Assembly: GCF_020515525.1 (NCBI RefSeq)
Contig: NZ_JAIYEP010000049.1
Span: forward strand, 1-33,960
Source: Rhodococcus yananensis
Lineage (GTDB): Bacteria; Actinomycetota; Actinomycetes; Mycobacteriales; Mycobacteriaceae
DNA length: 33,960 bases
Direction of reading: 5' to 3'
A program made the translations under genes and the position numbers. Below are positions 15,354-22,522 of the stretch, in pieces (the first letter of the stretch is position 1; each line of letters opens with the position of its first letter). Under the pieces are notes generated by a model, which saw only the letters and a program-made list of their open reading frames with translations, was not told the origin of the DNA and did no database searches.

Positions 15354-15839
15354 ATGCCTGTGACCGATGTCCGCAAGAACCTCGACGATCGGACGCTGAC
15401 GATCGTTGCCGATTTCGCTGCACCCGTGCAGCGCGTCTGGGAGATCTACGCCGATCCTCGCCAGCTCGAGAAGGTCTGGGGCCCACCGGAATACCCGGCC
15501 ACTTTCGTCGAGCACGATCTCACCCCGGGTGGGCGCGTCACCTACTTCATGACCGGTCCCGAAGGGGAGAAGTTCGCCGGCTACTGGGAGATCGTCGCAG
15601 TGGACGAACCGACGAGGCTGTCGTTCCTCGACGGTTTCGCCGACGAGAAGTTCAATCCGAACACCGACCTTCCGGTGTCGCGGAACGACTACACCTTCGT
15701 CGAACACGACGGTGGTACCCGCGCGACCTACGTGAGCACGTACGAATCCGCCGACGCGTTGCAGCAGGTGCTCGACATGGGTGTCGTCGAAGGTGCCAGT
15801 TCGGCGATCGGCCAGATCGACGAGCTCCTCGCATCCTGA
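15354..15839 (+). CDS. SRPBCC (AHSA1-like) domain protein
   Basis: This 161-residue single-domain protein has the START/Bet v1-like helix-grip fold. Hallmarks are the N-terminal strand TLTIVADFAAPVQRVWEIYA, the W-G-P segment VWGPPEYPATFVEHDL, TPGGRVTYFMTGPEG and the long C-terminal helix ending SSAIGQIDELL. Proteins of this type bind hydrophobic ligands in a deep pocket. When paired with an ArsR regulator they often act in stress or xenobiotic response, but a reaction is rarely known. GGAGGG sits about 8 nt before the ATG. It is translated right after the ArsR gene and shares its promoter. A hairpin terminator follows. Confidence 0.9.
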   Translation: MPVTDVRKNLDDRTLTIVADFAAPVQRVWEIYADPRQLEKVWGPPEYPATFVEHDLTPGGRVTYFMTGPEGEKFAGYWEIVAVDEPTRLSFLDGFADEKFNPNTDLPVSRNDYTFVEHDGGTRATYVSTYESADALQQVLDMGVVEGASSAIGQIDELLAS

Positions 15840-15847
15840 CGGTGGGC

Positions 15848-15882
15848 CGCCACCTCGTGAGGTCTCAGCCCGCGAGGTGGCG
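15848..15882. terminator. Bidirectional terminator hairpin
   Basis: CGCCACCTCG (15848-15857) and CGAGGTGGCG (15873-15882) form a perfect 10-bp stem with an inner TGAG/CTCA pairing. It lies between the convergent SRPBCC and acyl-CoA dehydrogenase genes and overlaps the last codons of the latter. Confidence 0.6.
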
Positions 15883-17004
15883 ACTGATCACGAGGCGCTG
15901 AATCTGGTTGGTGCCCTCGAAGATCTGCGTGATCTTTGCTTCCCGCATGTATCGCTCCACACGGAAGTCGCGGGTGTAGCCGTAGCCGCCGAGTACCTGT
16001 ACCGCGTCGGTCGTCACCTTCATCGCCGCATCGGTGGCGACGAGTTTGGCGACGGATGCGTTGCGGGAGTAGGGGAGTCCGGCGTCGCGGCGGCGGGCGG
16101 CGTCGATGTAGGTGGCGCGGGCCGAGTCGACGGCGGCGGCCATGTCGGCGAGGAGGAAGCCGAGGCCCTGGTGGTCGATGATCTTGCGACCGAATGCAGT
16201 CCGGTCCTGTGCGTAGGCGACGGCTTCGTCGAGTGCGGCCTGGGCGAGGCCGACCGCGACCGCCGCGATACCGAGCCGACCGGAATCCAAAGCGCTGAAT
16301 GCGATCTGGAGCCCCTGGCCTTCGTCGCCGATGCGACGCTCGGCGGGAACGAATGCGTCGTCGTAGTGCGCGGAGGTGGTGGGGACGGCGTGCAGGCCCA
16401 TCTTCTCCTCGGGTCTGCCGAAGCTCAGCCCCTCGGTGTCGTCGGGGACGAGGAAGCAGGAGATGCCCTTCGAACCCTCGCCCGTGCGGGCGAACAGGTT
16501 GTAGAAGTCGGCGATGCCACCGTGGGTGATCCATGCCTTCGCGCCGGTGATCCGGTAGCCGCCATCGGCGGCGACGGCCTTGCATGCGAGCGCTGCCGCG
16601 TCGGATCCGGCCTGCGGTTCGGACAGGCTGTAGGCGCCGACGGTGTTGCCGCCGAGCATGTCCGGAAGCCACGTCTGCTTCTGCTCGTCGGTGCCGAACG
16701 CCATCAGTGGGTGGCAGGCGAGGCTGTGGACGCTCACCGCGACCGCGACGGCGGCCCAGCGGGCGGCGATCTCCTCGAGGACCTGCAGGTACACCTCGTA
16801 GGGTTGTCCGCCGCCGCCCCATTCCTCGGGGTACGGCAGGCTCAGCAGGCCGGCCTCGCCGAGCGTCGCGAACACGCCCTCGGGATAGGTCTCGTTCTTC
16901 TCGTGCTCGTCGACGATCGGCGCGAGCACCTTGTCGGCGACGTCGCGGGTCAGGGCGATGAGGTCGCGGGCTTCGGCGGTGGGCAGCAGGCGGTCGACGG
17001 CCAC
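15865..17004 (-). CDS. Acyl-CoA dehydrogenase
   Basis: This 379-residue flavoenzyme belongs to the acyl-CoA dehydrogenase family and performs the first, FAD-dependent desaturation of beta-oxidation. Seen in order: the N-terminal helical domain, GAYSLSEPQAGSDAAAL (FAD and substrate contacts), ITGAKAWITHGG, YAQDRTAFGRKIIDHQGLGF, QVLGGYGYTRDFRVERYMRE and the catalytic base in IFEGTNQIQRL (Glu363). This is the position used by short- and medium-chain dehydrogenases. GTG at 17004 follows GAGGAG by 5 nt. The gene is divergent from a TetR regulator, and the gap holds two identical operator-like sites, so its control by that regulator is very likely. It stands apart from other beta-oxidation genes, which suggests a single dedicated substrate. 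Confidence 0.93.
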   Translation of the reverse strand: MAVDRLLPTAEARDLIALTRDVADKVLAPIVDEHEKNETYPEGVFATLGEAGLLSLPYPEEWGGGGQPYEVYLQVLEEIAARWAAVAVAVSVHSLACHPLMAFGTDEQKQTWLPDMLGGNTVGAYSLSEPQAGSDAAALACKAVAADGGYRITGAKAWITHGGIADFYNLFARTGEGSKGISCFLVPDDTEGLSFGRPEEKMGLHAVPTTSAHYDDAFVPAERRIGDEGQGLQIAFSALDSGRLGIAAVAVGLAQAALDEAVAYAQDRTAFGRKIIDHQGLGFLLADMAAAVDSARATYIDAARRRDAGLPYSRNASVAKLVATDAAMKVTTDAVQVLGGYGYTRDFRVERYMREAKITQIFEGTNQIQRLVISRHLAG

Positions 17005-17021
17005 GGTGTCTCCTCGAACTG

Positions 17022-17084
17022 AGTACTGGATCGATGCTCACAGTACTGTCGTCGGAGTAGTACTGCAAGGAGTCCGCCAGTACT
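17022..17084. promoter_or_regulatory. Two AGTACTG-N12-CAGTACT operator-like palindromes
   Basis: AGTACTG and CAGTACT face each other across 12 nt at 17022-17047, and again in exactly the same arrangement at 17059-17084. The four AGTACT hexamers start at 17022, 17042, 17059 and 17079. The sites fill the divergent gap between the acyl-CoA dehydrogenase (start 17004) and the TetR gene (start 17094). I infer one dimer or dimer pair per site, repressing both genes. Confidence 0.75.
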
Positions 17085-17093
17085 ATCGATCGA

Positions 17094-17672
17094 ATGGAGT
17101 CACGCTCGTCGTTCGCCACCGCCCGCCGCACCGAACTCTTCGACGCCCTGGTCGATCTCTTTCTCGCCGAAGGATTCGCACGGCTGACCCTGGACGCGAT
17201 CGCCGCGCGACTGAAGTGTTCCAAGTCCACCCTCTACACCCTGGCGGGCAGCAAGGAACGGCTGGTCACGTCCGCGACGGTGCACTTCTTCAAGAGGGCC
17301 ACCGAGCAGGTCGAATCCGCGGTCGCCGACATTGCCGCACCACGCGACCGCGTCGTGGTCTACCTGACCGCGGTGGGGGAGGCGCTGTCGGTCGCGTCGG
17401 AACCGTTCATGACGGATCTGGCGGCGTTCGCGCCGGCTCGGGAGGTGTACGAACGCAATACCCGGATCGCGGCCGGAAGGGTCCAGGAGCTCATCGCCGA
17501 CGGCGTCGCGACCGGCGACTTCCGGAGCGTGCACGCCGCTTTCGCCGCGGATCTCGCGGCGACCATGATGGTCCGGATCCAACAGGGCGGGGTCGGTGCA
17601 GCCACCGGACTCGACGACGCGAACGCCTACCGCGAACTGGCATCCATCCTCACCGCGGGAATCACCGCCTGA
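17094..17672 (+). CDS. TetR/AcrR family transcriptional regulator
   Basis: This 192-residue TetR regulator has an N-terminal helix-turn-helix (about 10-55): LFDALVDLFLAEGFARLTLD followed by AIAARLKCSKSTLYTLAGSK. The C-terminal part (about 80-190) is a helical ligand domain. The ATG at 17094 lies only 9 bp after the second AGTACT palindrome, leaving little or no leader, so it may be leaderless. It is divergent from the acyl-CoA dehydrogenase and almost certainly regulates it and itself through the two palindromes. An acyl-CoA ligand would be in line with the neighbouring enzyme, but nothing in the sequence proves it. It converges on the glycosyltransferase gene with a 3-bp gap and no terminator. 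Confidence 0.9.
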   Translation: MESRSSFATARRTELFDALVDLFLAEGFARLTLDAIAARLKCSKSTLYTLAGSKERLVTSATVHFFKRATEQVESAVADIAAPRDRVVVYLTAVGEALSVASEPFMTDLAAFAPAREVYERNTRIAAGRVQELIADGVATGDFRSVHAAFAADLAATMMVRIQQGGVGAATGLDDANAYRELASILTAGITA

Positions 17673-17675
17673 CGG

Positions 17676-18860
17676 CTACCGGGCGCGTCCGACGATCTCC
17701 TCGATCAGATCGGCGGCGCGCGCCGTGCCACCTTCGGCGCGCGCGTCGGCGCGAAGCTGCCTCGACCGGCGGGCGACCTGGGGATCGGTGATCAACTCGT
17801 CCAAGGCGGTGCGCAATGCGTCGGCGGTGGCGTCGGCGGTGTCGAGGCGCCGCGCGACACCCAACTCGACCAACCGGTCGGCGTTCATGAACTGGTCCAC
17901 GGCCTGGGGCACGGCGATCATGGGTGTGCCCGCCCACAGGCCTTCGCTGCTGCCACCCATTCCCGCGTGGGTGACGAAGGCATCCGCCTGGTCGAGGATG
18001 GCGCGCTGCGGAACCCACTGATGCACTTCGATGTTCGGGGGGATCTCGCCGAGTTCACCGGGTTCGACGTACTTGCCGATCTGGAGGACGACGTGCCAGC
18101 CCGGAAGGTTGCCGAACGCGACCAGGCACCGCCGATAGAAGTCCGGTTGCCGCGTGTACGCCGAGCCGAGGGAGATCAGCAGGACGTTCTGCGCATCGGC
18201 CGGCCGATGCCATTCGTCCGTCGTCGGTTCGAAACAGGGGCCCACGAACGTCACCCTGTCGGTGTCGACGCGTTCCGCGTTGGGTTGCATCGCCTTCGGG
18301 ATCAACGCCAATGCGCTTTCGGGAACACCGGCGAAGCTGTCGGGGTCGGTCGTGGTGGCGCCGCACGCGGCGAGCCACGCCGCGAACTTCGACCGGTAGG
18401 CGTCGGCGCCCGGAAGCTCACGCATGGGTGCCACGACCTCCTCGTCGTAGCCGTCCCACGCGACGAACGTCGGCGACAGTTGTACGCAGGGACGCCCCTG
18501 TGATTCGGCGAGAGCGCGCGCAGCGTAGCCGGCGATGTCGTACAGGTACACGTCGGCCGGGTCGTCGTCGTAGGCGGCATGCAACCGGGGGAGGACCTGG
18601 ATGGCGTCGTCGAGGAACACGTCCATCGCCCCGAAGGGGTCGTCGGGCCAGTCGTTGTCGGCGACCGGCAGTGTCGATGGGACAGGGACGAGTTCGGCGC
18701 CGGTCGGGGCGATCAGTTCGGCTGCGGTCGGGTCGTTGGCGTAGGTCACCCGATGTCCGCGGTCCACCAGTTCGCGGATGATCCGGAGACTCGGCAGGAC
18801 GTGGCTGACGGCCGGGATACCGACCATCGCGATGTGGGCACGTGGTCGAGACTCGGGCAT
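17676..18860 (-). CDS. MGT-type (GT1) glycosyltransferase
   Basis: This 394-residue enzyme of the GT1/UGT superfamily is close to macrolide glycosyltransferases. The N-terminal half begins with the acceptor-domain strand HIAMVGIPAVSHVLPSLRII, whose His is the likely catalytic base region. The C-terminal half carries the donor-binding signature: HQWVPQRAILDQADAFVTHA followed by GMGGSSEGLWAGTPMIAVP and DQFMNADRLVELGVA. It transfers a sugar from a nucleotide donor to a small hydrophobic acceptor; in soil actinobacteria such enzymes often inactivate macrolides or decorate lipids. GGAGAGGGAG just before the ATG at 18860 is a strong ribosome site. It has no biosynthetic cluster around it, so detoxification is the more likely role (inference). 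Confidence 0.9.
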   Translation of the reverse strand: MPESRPRAHIAMVGIPAVSHVLPSLRIIRELVDRGHRVTYANDPTAAELIAPTGAELVPVPSTLPVADNDWPDDPFGAMDVFLDDAIQVLPRLHAAYDDDPADVYLYDIAGYAARALAESQGRPCVQLSPTFVAWDGYDEEVVAPMRELPGADAYRSKFAAWLAACGATTTDPDSFAGVPESALALIPKAMQPNAERVDTDRVTFVGPCFEPTTDEWHRPADAQNVLLISLGSAYTRQPDFYRRCLVAFGNLPGWHVVLQIGKYVEPGELGEIPPNIEVHQWVPQRAILDQADAFVTHAGMGGSSEGLWAGTPMIAVPQAVDQFMNADRLVELGVARRLDTADATADALRTALDELITDPQVARRSRQLRADARAEGGTARAADLIEEIVGRAR

Positions 18861-18914
18861 GTCTCCCTCTCCGGTTCCGTTACGGGGTGTCCGCGTCAGG
18901 GTAGAGGTGTTCGG

Positions 18915-18944
18915 CGTCCACGGGCGACCGAATATTCGTGGACG
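18915..18944 (-). terminator. Hairpin after the histidine phosphatase gene
   Basis: CGTCCACG (18915-18922) and CGTGGACG (18937-18944) form a perfect 8-bp stem with a 14-nt loop, placed 17 nt past the stop at 18961 on the minus strand and before the glycosyltransferase start. Confidence 0.4.
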
Positions 18945-18960
18945 TCTTCTCGGATCGGTG

Positions 18961-19608
18961 TCAGCGGGCCAGGTGGGACCGGTCCGCGAGGGTGTGCAGG
19001 GTGCGGTTGTGGAAGACGTCGTCCTCTCTCAGGACGGTGATGCTGCCGGGTGTCGCGTGGAACGCCGGGTACGCGCACGCCTCGACGGGTAGTCGCAGCC
19101 ATGCGGCGACGACCCAGTTGAGGGAGCCGCCGTGCGTCACGACGATCCGATGTTCGACGTCGTCGGCCGTGATGCGCTCGACCGCCCGGTGGACGCGGAC
19201 CACCCATTCGCGTTTCGTCTCGCCCCCCGCGATTCCTTCGTCGTGATCGAGTCGGTTGCCCGTCGGCGGTGGTGGCACGAACCGGGCATCGAGCCAGGCG
19301 CGGGGGCGGCCGCCCGCGACGCCGTACGACTTCTCCCTCAGATCTGCGAGGAGAACCGGTTCGATGTCGAACACCTCGCCGATGGGGTGCGCGGTCTGCA
19401 CGGTGCGGGTCAGGTCGGAACTGTGGAGTGTCGGGACGGCCGCGGCCGGAACGAGTTCCCTCAGCCGATTCGCGATCGCCGCTGCGTCGGCCACGCCCTG
19501 GTCGGTGAGTTCGGAGTCGTACCAACCGCCGACGAGACCGTCGACGTGATGGGTGGCCTCGGGGTGCGTCACGACGTAGACCGTCTTCATCCGGTCACTG
19601 TCGCACAT
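18961..19608 (-). CDS. Histidine phosphatase superfamily protein with altered RHG motif
   Basis: This 215-residue protein has the phosphoglycerate-mutase-like fold. The N-terminal catalytic motif, normally RHG, reads VVTHPEATHH, so the phosphate-binding Arg is Thr and the Gly is Pro while the nucleophile His15 is kept. The remainder is regular: GGWYDSELTDQG, LHSSDLTRTVQTA, LREKSYG, GGETKREW and VVTHGGSLNW with the second catalytic His. It may be a specialised subfamily or have low activity. The ATG at 19608 was chosen because AGGAGGTG lies 8 nt upstream; the inner ATG at 19590 has no ribosome site. It is divergent from the acyl-CoA ligase across a 116-bp gap holding a KstR-like operator. The substrate is unknown. 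Confidence 0.85.
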   Translation of the reverse strand: MCDSDRMKTVYVVTHPEATHHVDGLVGGWYDSELTDQGVADAAAIANRLRELVPAAAVPTLHSSDLTRTVQTAHPIGEVFDIEPVLLADLREKSYGVAGGRPRAWLDARFVPPPPTGNRLDHDEGIAGGETKREWVVRVHRAVERITADDVEHRIVVTHGGSLNWVVAAWLRLPVEACAYPAFHATPGSITVLREDDVFHNRTLHTLADRSHLAR

Positions 19609-19646
19609 CTCGGGGCACCTCCTGTACGGGCAATCGGAACGAAGCC

Positions 19647-19675
19647 TTCCGCAAGGATGAAACCTGTTCTAGATT
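19647..19675 (+). promoter_or_regulatory. Promoter with perfect KstR-consensus operator
   Basis: TGAAACCTGTTCTA at 19658-19671 fits the published KstR consensus TnnAACnnGTTnnA at all fixed positions. KstR is the TetR-family repressor of steroid catabolism in mycobacteria and rhodococci. A plausible -35 TTCCGC (19647-19652) and -10 TAGATT (19670-19675) are 17 nt apart, so the site would block polymerase. The motif match is direct; KstR binding is inferred. Confidence 0.6.
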
Positions 19676-19724
19676 CTGGGGTAGGGCTCGACGGAGCAGA
19701 CCCCGACGGTTGCAGGAGGAATTC

Positions 19725-21338
19725 ATGGTGCAGTTCAACCTCGCGGATGTGTTCGAGACGGTCGCCGCGGCGGTACCGGATCGTATTGCGCTCACCTACG
19801 AAGATCTGAACTTCACCTACGCGCAACTGGACGGTGAAGCCAATCGAGTGGCTCAGCTCTTCGACCGGGCGGGCATCGCCGAAGGCGACCACGTGGCGCT
19901 GTTCCTCAAGAACAGCGTCGAACACGTCACGAGCATCCTCGGTCTCATCAAGGTGCGGGCCGCGCCGATCAACGTCAACTACCGGTACACGCCCACCGAA
20001 CTCGAGTACATCTTCACCAACTCCGATTCCGTCGCGGTCGTCGTCGAACTGCCGGAGCACCAGCGGGTGCTCGCATCGCTGCTCGACCGCTGTCCGCTGG
20101 TCCGGTCGGTGTTCGTCGTCGGCGAGACGACGGAGGAACTACGGGAGGCCGCCGGATCACGGTCCGTCGCCGTGATCCCGTTCGGTGATGCACGCGAGTT
20201 GCCGACCACCGCGGAGTTCCCCGCGCGCAGCGGCGACGACGTCTACCTGCTGTACACGGGAGGCACCACCGGATACCCGAAGGGAGTCATGTGGCGGCAC
20301 GACGACTTCTTCCGCAAGCCGTTGTCGGGAGGCAACCCGTACGGCAGCGAGCCGCGCAAGGATCTCGCCGAGGTCGCGGCGGCCGCGAAGGAGTTCCCCG
20401 ACCTCGCGTTCCTCATCGCCGCGCCCCTCATGCACGGAGCAGCCCTGTACTCGCTGTTCACGTTCTTCACGCTCGGCGCCCGCGTCGTGCTGCGCCGCGA
20501 CTTCGATCCGAAGAAGGTCGTCGAGGCCATCGAGAAGGACAGGGTGCAGGTGATCCTCATCGTCGGTGACGGCATGGGGTTGCCGCTGGTCGACGAGATG
20601 GAACGACGCAAGGACGAGGTCGACTTCAGCTCGCTGTTCTCCATCACCTCCGGTGGCGCGATCTGGTCGACGAGCGTGCGCGACCGGATGCTCGCGGTGA
20701 AACCGGACCTGCTGCTGCGCGACAACTTCGGCGCGTCCGAGACCGGAAACGACGGTGCGTTCACCGTCGACGACGCCGGGAACCTGCGGATGCCGCCGTC
20801 GCCCAACATGATTCTCGTCGACGAACGGCTCGAGGAGATCCCGGCGGGATCCGACGACATCGGCTACATCGCGCGGATCGGGAACGTTCCGCTGGGTTAC
20901 TTCAAGGACGAGGAGAAGACGGCACGGACGTTCCCGACTCGCGCGGACGGTACCCGTCTCGCCGTGCTCGGCGACATGGGGCGCGTCGAGGCCGACGGCA
21001 CCATCGTCTTCCTCGGCCGGGGCTCGCAGTGCATCAACACCGGTGGTGAGAAGGTGTTCGCCGAGGAAGTCGAGGCCGCGATCCACGCGCACCCGTCCGT
21101 CCTGGACGCACTGGTCGTACCGGTGCCGGACGAGCGGATGGGTCAGGCCGTCGCCGCGGTCATCGCCACCTATCCGGATGCCGACGAACTGACGCTGGAT
21201 GATGTTCAGGACCACTGCCGCAAGACCTTGGCGGGATACAAGGTGCCCCGGTCGATCGTCGTCGTCGACGAGGTGAAGCGCACGCCGGCAGGTAAGGCGG
21301 ACTATCGGTGGGCGACCGCGACTGCGGCGTCCCGGTAG
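19725..21338 (+). CDS. Acyl-CoA synthetase (FadD19/FadD17-like)
   Basis: This 537-residue adenylate-forming ligase activates a carboxylic acid to its CoA thioester with ATP. Motifs in order: the P-loop LLYTGGTTGYPKGVMWRH (about 170-187), NFGASETGND (A5), LAVLGDMGRVEADGTIVFLG (A7/A8), INTGGEKVFAEEVE and the C-terminal lysine in TPAGKADYRW. The GYPKGVMWRH form and the length resemble the FadD19/FadD17 group, which activates steroid side chains in mycobacteria; this is a resemblance, not proof. AGGAGG sits before the ATG at 19725 and fixes the start. A perfect KstR-type site lies in its promoter. It is monocistronic, with a large hairpin at 21361. Its proximity to the operon at 22121 suggests related substrates. 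Confidence 0.9.
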   Translation: MVQFNLADVFETVAAAVPDRIALTYEDLNFTYAQLDGEANRVAQLFDRAGIAEGDHVALFLKNSVEHVTSILGLIKVRAAPINVNYRYTPTELEYIFTNSDSVAVVVELPEHQRVLASLLDRCPLVRSVFVVGETTEELREAAGSRSVAVIPFGDARELPTTAEFPARSGDDVYLLYTGGTTGYPKGVMWRHDDFFRKPLSGGNPYGSEPRKDLAEVAAAAKEFPDLAFLIAAPLMHGAALYSLFTFFTLGARVVLRRDFDPKKVVEAIEKDRVQVILIVGDGMGLPLVDEMERRKDEVDFSSLFSITSGGAIWSTSVRDRMLAVKPDLLLRDNFGASETGNDGAFTVDDAGNLRMPPSPNMILVDERLEEIPAGSDDIGYIARIGNVPLGYFKDEEKTARTFPTRADGTRLAVLGDMGRVEADGTIVFLGRGSQCINTGGEKVFAEEVEAAIHAHPSVLDALVVPVPDERMGQAVAAVIATYPDADELTLDDVQDHCRKTLAGYKVPRSIVVVDEVKRTPAGKADYRWATATAASR

Positions 21339-21356
21339 TCGGCATCCCGGTAGTCG

Positions 21357-21995
21357 TTACCGCTCGCCCCTCGGCTGTCCACGGTGGACGTTCGACCGAG
21401 GGGCGAGCGTGTGTCCGGGGTCGGTCCGGTCGGCGGCGTTCCGTGATTCCCGGGCGGCGAGCGTTGTGAGCACGAACTCGCACCACCGGATGTTCTCGGT
21501 TTCGAACGTGATGCCGCGGGCCAGTGTCAGGTACGACCCGATGCTGCGCTCGTTCGCGAGGTACGACGCTTCCGACCGCCCCTCGAGTAGGTGTTCGCGC
21601 GTCTTCTCGTAGCGTTTGAGCTTGGTTTCCGACGCTGCGAGTTTCTGCTGGATGTGCGTTCGAACCGCGTCCAGGTCGCCGCGTTCCATCGCTTCCACCT
21701 GGACGAGGAGTTCGTCGCGGATCGCGATGGGCTTGGGATCGGAGGTCGTGAAGCGGTGTAGTGCGGCCGTTCCCTCCTCCGTCAGCGAATACATGCGCTT
21801 GTTGGGACGCTTCTCCTGTTCGACGGTCCGCGCGACCACCAGTCCTGCCTCGAGCATCTTGTCGAGTTCGCGGTAGAGCTGCTGAGGGGTGGCCGACCAG
21901 TAGTTGGCGACGGTGATGTCGAAGGCTTTCGCCAGGTCGTAGCCGGAGGCATCACCGTTGGTCAGTGCAGCGAGGATCGCGTGTCGGAGCGCCAT
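21357..21995 (-). CDS. PadR-family transcriptional regulator
   Basis: This 212-residue PadR regulator has an N-terminal winged helix (about 1-80): MALRHAILAALTNGDASGYD, then ATPQQLYRELDKMLEAGLV and the wing RPNKRMYSLTEEG. The C-terminal part (about 95-185) is a long helical, coiled-coil-like dimer domain, as in the Vinculin-like C-terminal PadR group (KLAASETKLKRYEKTREHL). PadR proteins typically repress a divergent operon until a phenolic or lipid-type inducer binds. This gene is divergent from the six-gene operon starting at 22121, with a 125-bp AT-richer gap, so it is the first candidate for its control. The last residues are encoded inside a strong hairpin shared with the convergent fadD gene. 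No ribosome site stands out. Confidence 0.92.
   Translation of the reverse strand: MALRHAILAALTNGDASGYDLAKAFDITVANYWSATPQQLYRELDKMLEAGLVVARTVEQEKRPNKRMYSLTEEGTAALHRFTTSDPKPIAIRDELLVQVEAMERGDLDAVRTHIQQKLAASETKLKRYEKTREHLLEGRSEASYLANERSIGSYLTLARGITFETENIRWCEFVLTTLAARESRNAADRTDPGHTLAPRSNVHRGQPRGER
21361..21409. terminator. Large bidirectional hairpin
   Basis: CGCTCGCCCCTCGG (21361-21374) and CCGAGGGGCGAGCG (21396-21409) make a perfect 14-bp stem; inside it GTCCA and TGGAC form a second small stem. It sits at the convergent ends of the fadD (stop 21338) and padR (stop 21357) genes and overlaps the last PadR codons. Confidence 0.7.
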
Positions 21996-22027
21996 GCGCC
22001 CATGTTACGACGCCGCGGGCCCCTAGT

Positions 22028-22108
22028 GAAAAAATTGATTAGTAACTTTTCTGGACAACGCACGTCTCCGCTCATATGCTCACCGAAGTTGGTATTCAAC
22101 AAGTTGAC
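22028..22108 (+). promoter_or_regulatory. Promoter and candidate operators of the six-gene operon
   Basis: The -35 TGGACA (22052-22057) and -10 TATGCT (22075-22080) are 17 nt apart. Upstream, the AT-rich imperfect dyad GAAAA...TTTTC (22028-22051) is a candidate PadR site for both divergent genes. Downstream, TCAAC-AA-GTTGA (22096-22107) matches the KstR consensus at 7 of 8 fixed positions and would act as a block just after the transcript start. TGGAGGGG follows before the GTG at 22121. Spacing is observed; binding is inferred. Confidence 0.55.
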
Positions 22109-22120
22109 TATGGAGGGGCT

Positions 22121-22522
22121 GTGAGCACGTTCCGCGAAGCAATCGAAACCGAGGACATGGACGCTGCCGAGGCGCTGCTCGCCGACGACGTCGTCTTCCG
22201 CAGCCCGGTGGCCTTCGCCCCCTATCCGGGCAAGGCGATCACCAACGCGATCCTGCGATCGGTCGCGGAGGTTTTCGAGGACTTCCGCTACGTCCGCGAG
22301 ATCCGTGACGGTCGCAATCACGCACTCGTCTTCGAAGCGACCATCGACGATCTGACCGTCACCGGGTGCGACTTCCTCGTCTACGACGAGAACGACCGCA
22401 TCGTCGACTTCATGGTGATGGTCCGACCGCTCAAGGCTGCGCAGGCGCTGGCAACCCGAATGGCGCAGCGCTACCCCGACATCCAGGCCGCGGCGCTCGC
22501 CTGGGCCGAGTCCTCTCGATGA
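22121..22522 (+). CDS. SnoaL-like/NTF2-fold protein
   Basis: This small 133-residue protein has the SnoaL-like (NTF2) fold: it opens with STFREAIETEDMDAAEALLA followed by DDVVFRSPVAF, and continues with ALVFEATIDDLTVTGCDFLV and NDRIVDFMVMVRPLKAAQAL. The cone-shaped fold binds a hydrophobic compound. Members include polyketide cyclases, ketosteroid isomerases, limonene epoxide hydrolases and many of unknown role; no catalytic Asp/His set can be assigned here. GTG at 22121 follows GGAGG closely. It is the first gene of the operon, and its stop overlaps the next start by 4 bp (ATGA), so the two proteins are probably made in equal amounts and may act on the same substrate. An isomerase, cyclase or hydratase role is a guess. 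Confidence 0.85.
   Translation: MSTFREAIETEDMDAAEALLADDVVFRSPVAFAPYPGKAITNAILRSVAEVFEDFRYVREIRDGRNHALVFEATIDDLTVTGCDFLVYDENDRIVDFMVMVRPLKAAQALATRMAQRYPDIQAAALAWAESSR

Noticed and set aside
14157-15707. 516-codon minus-strand frame across the GNAT, tandem repeat and ArsR/SRPBCC region
   Set aside because: Antisense to three well-identified genes; openness is due to GC bias and the repeat period.
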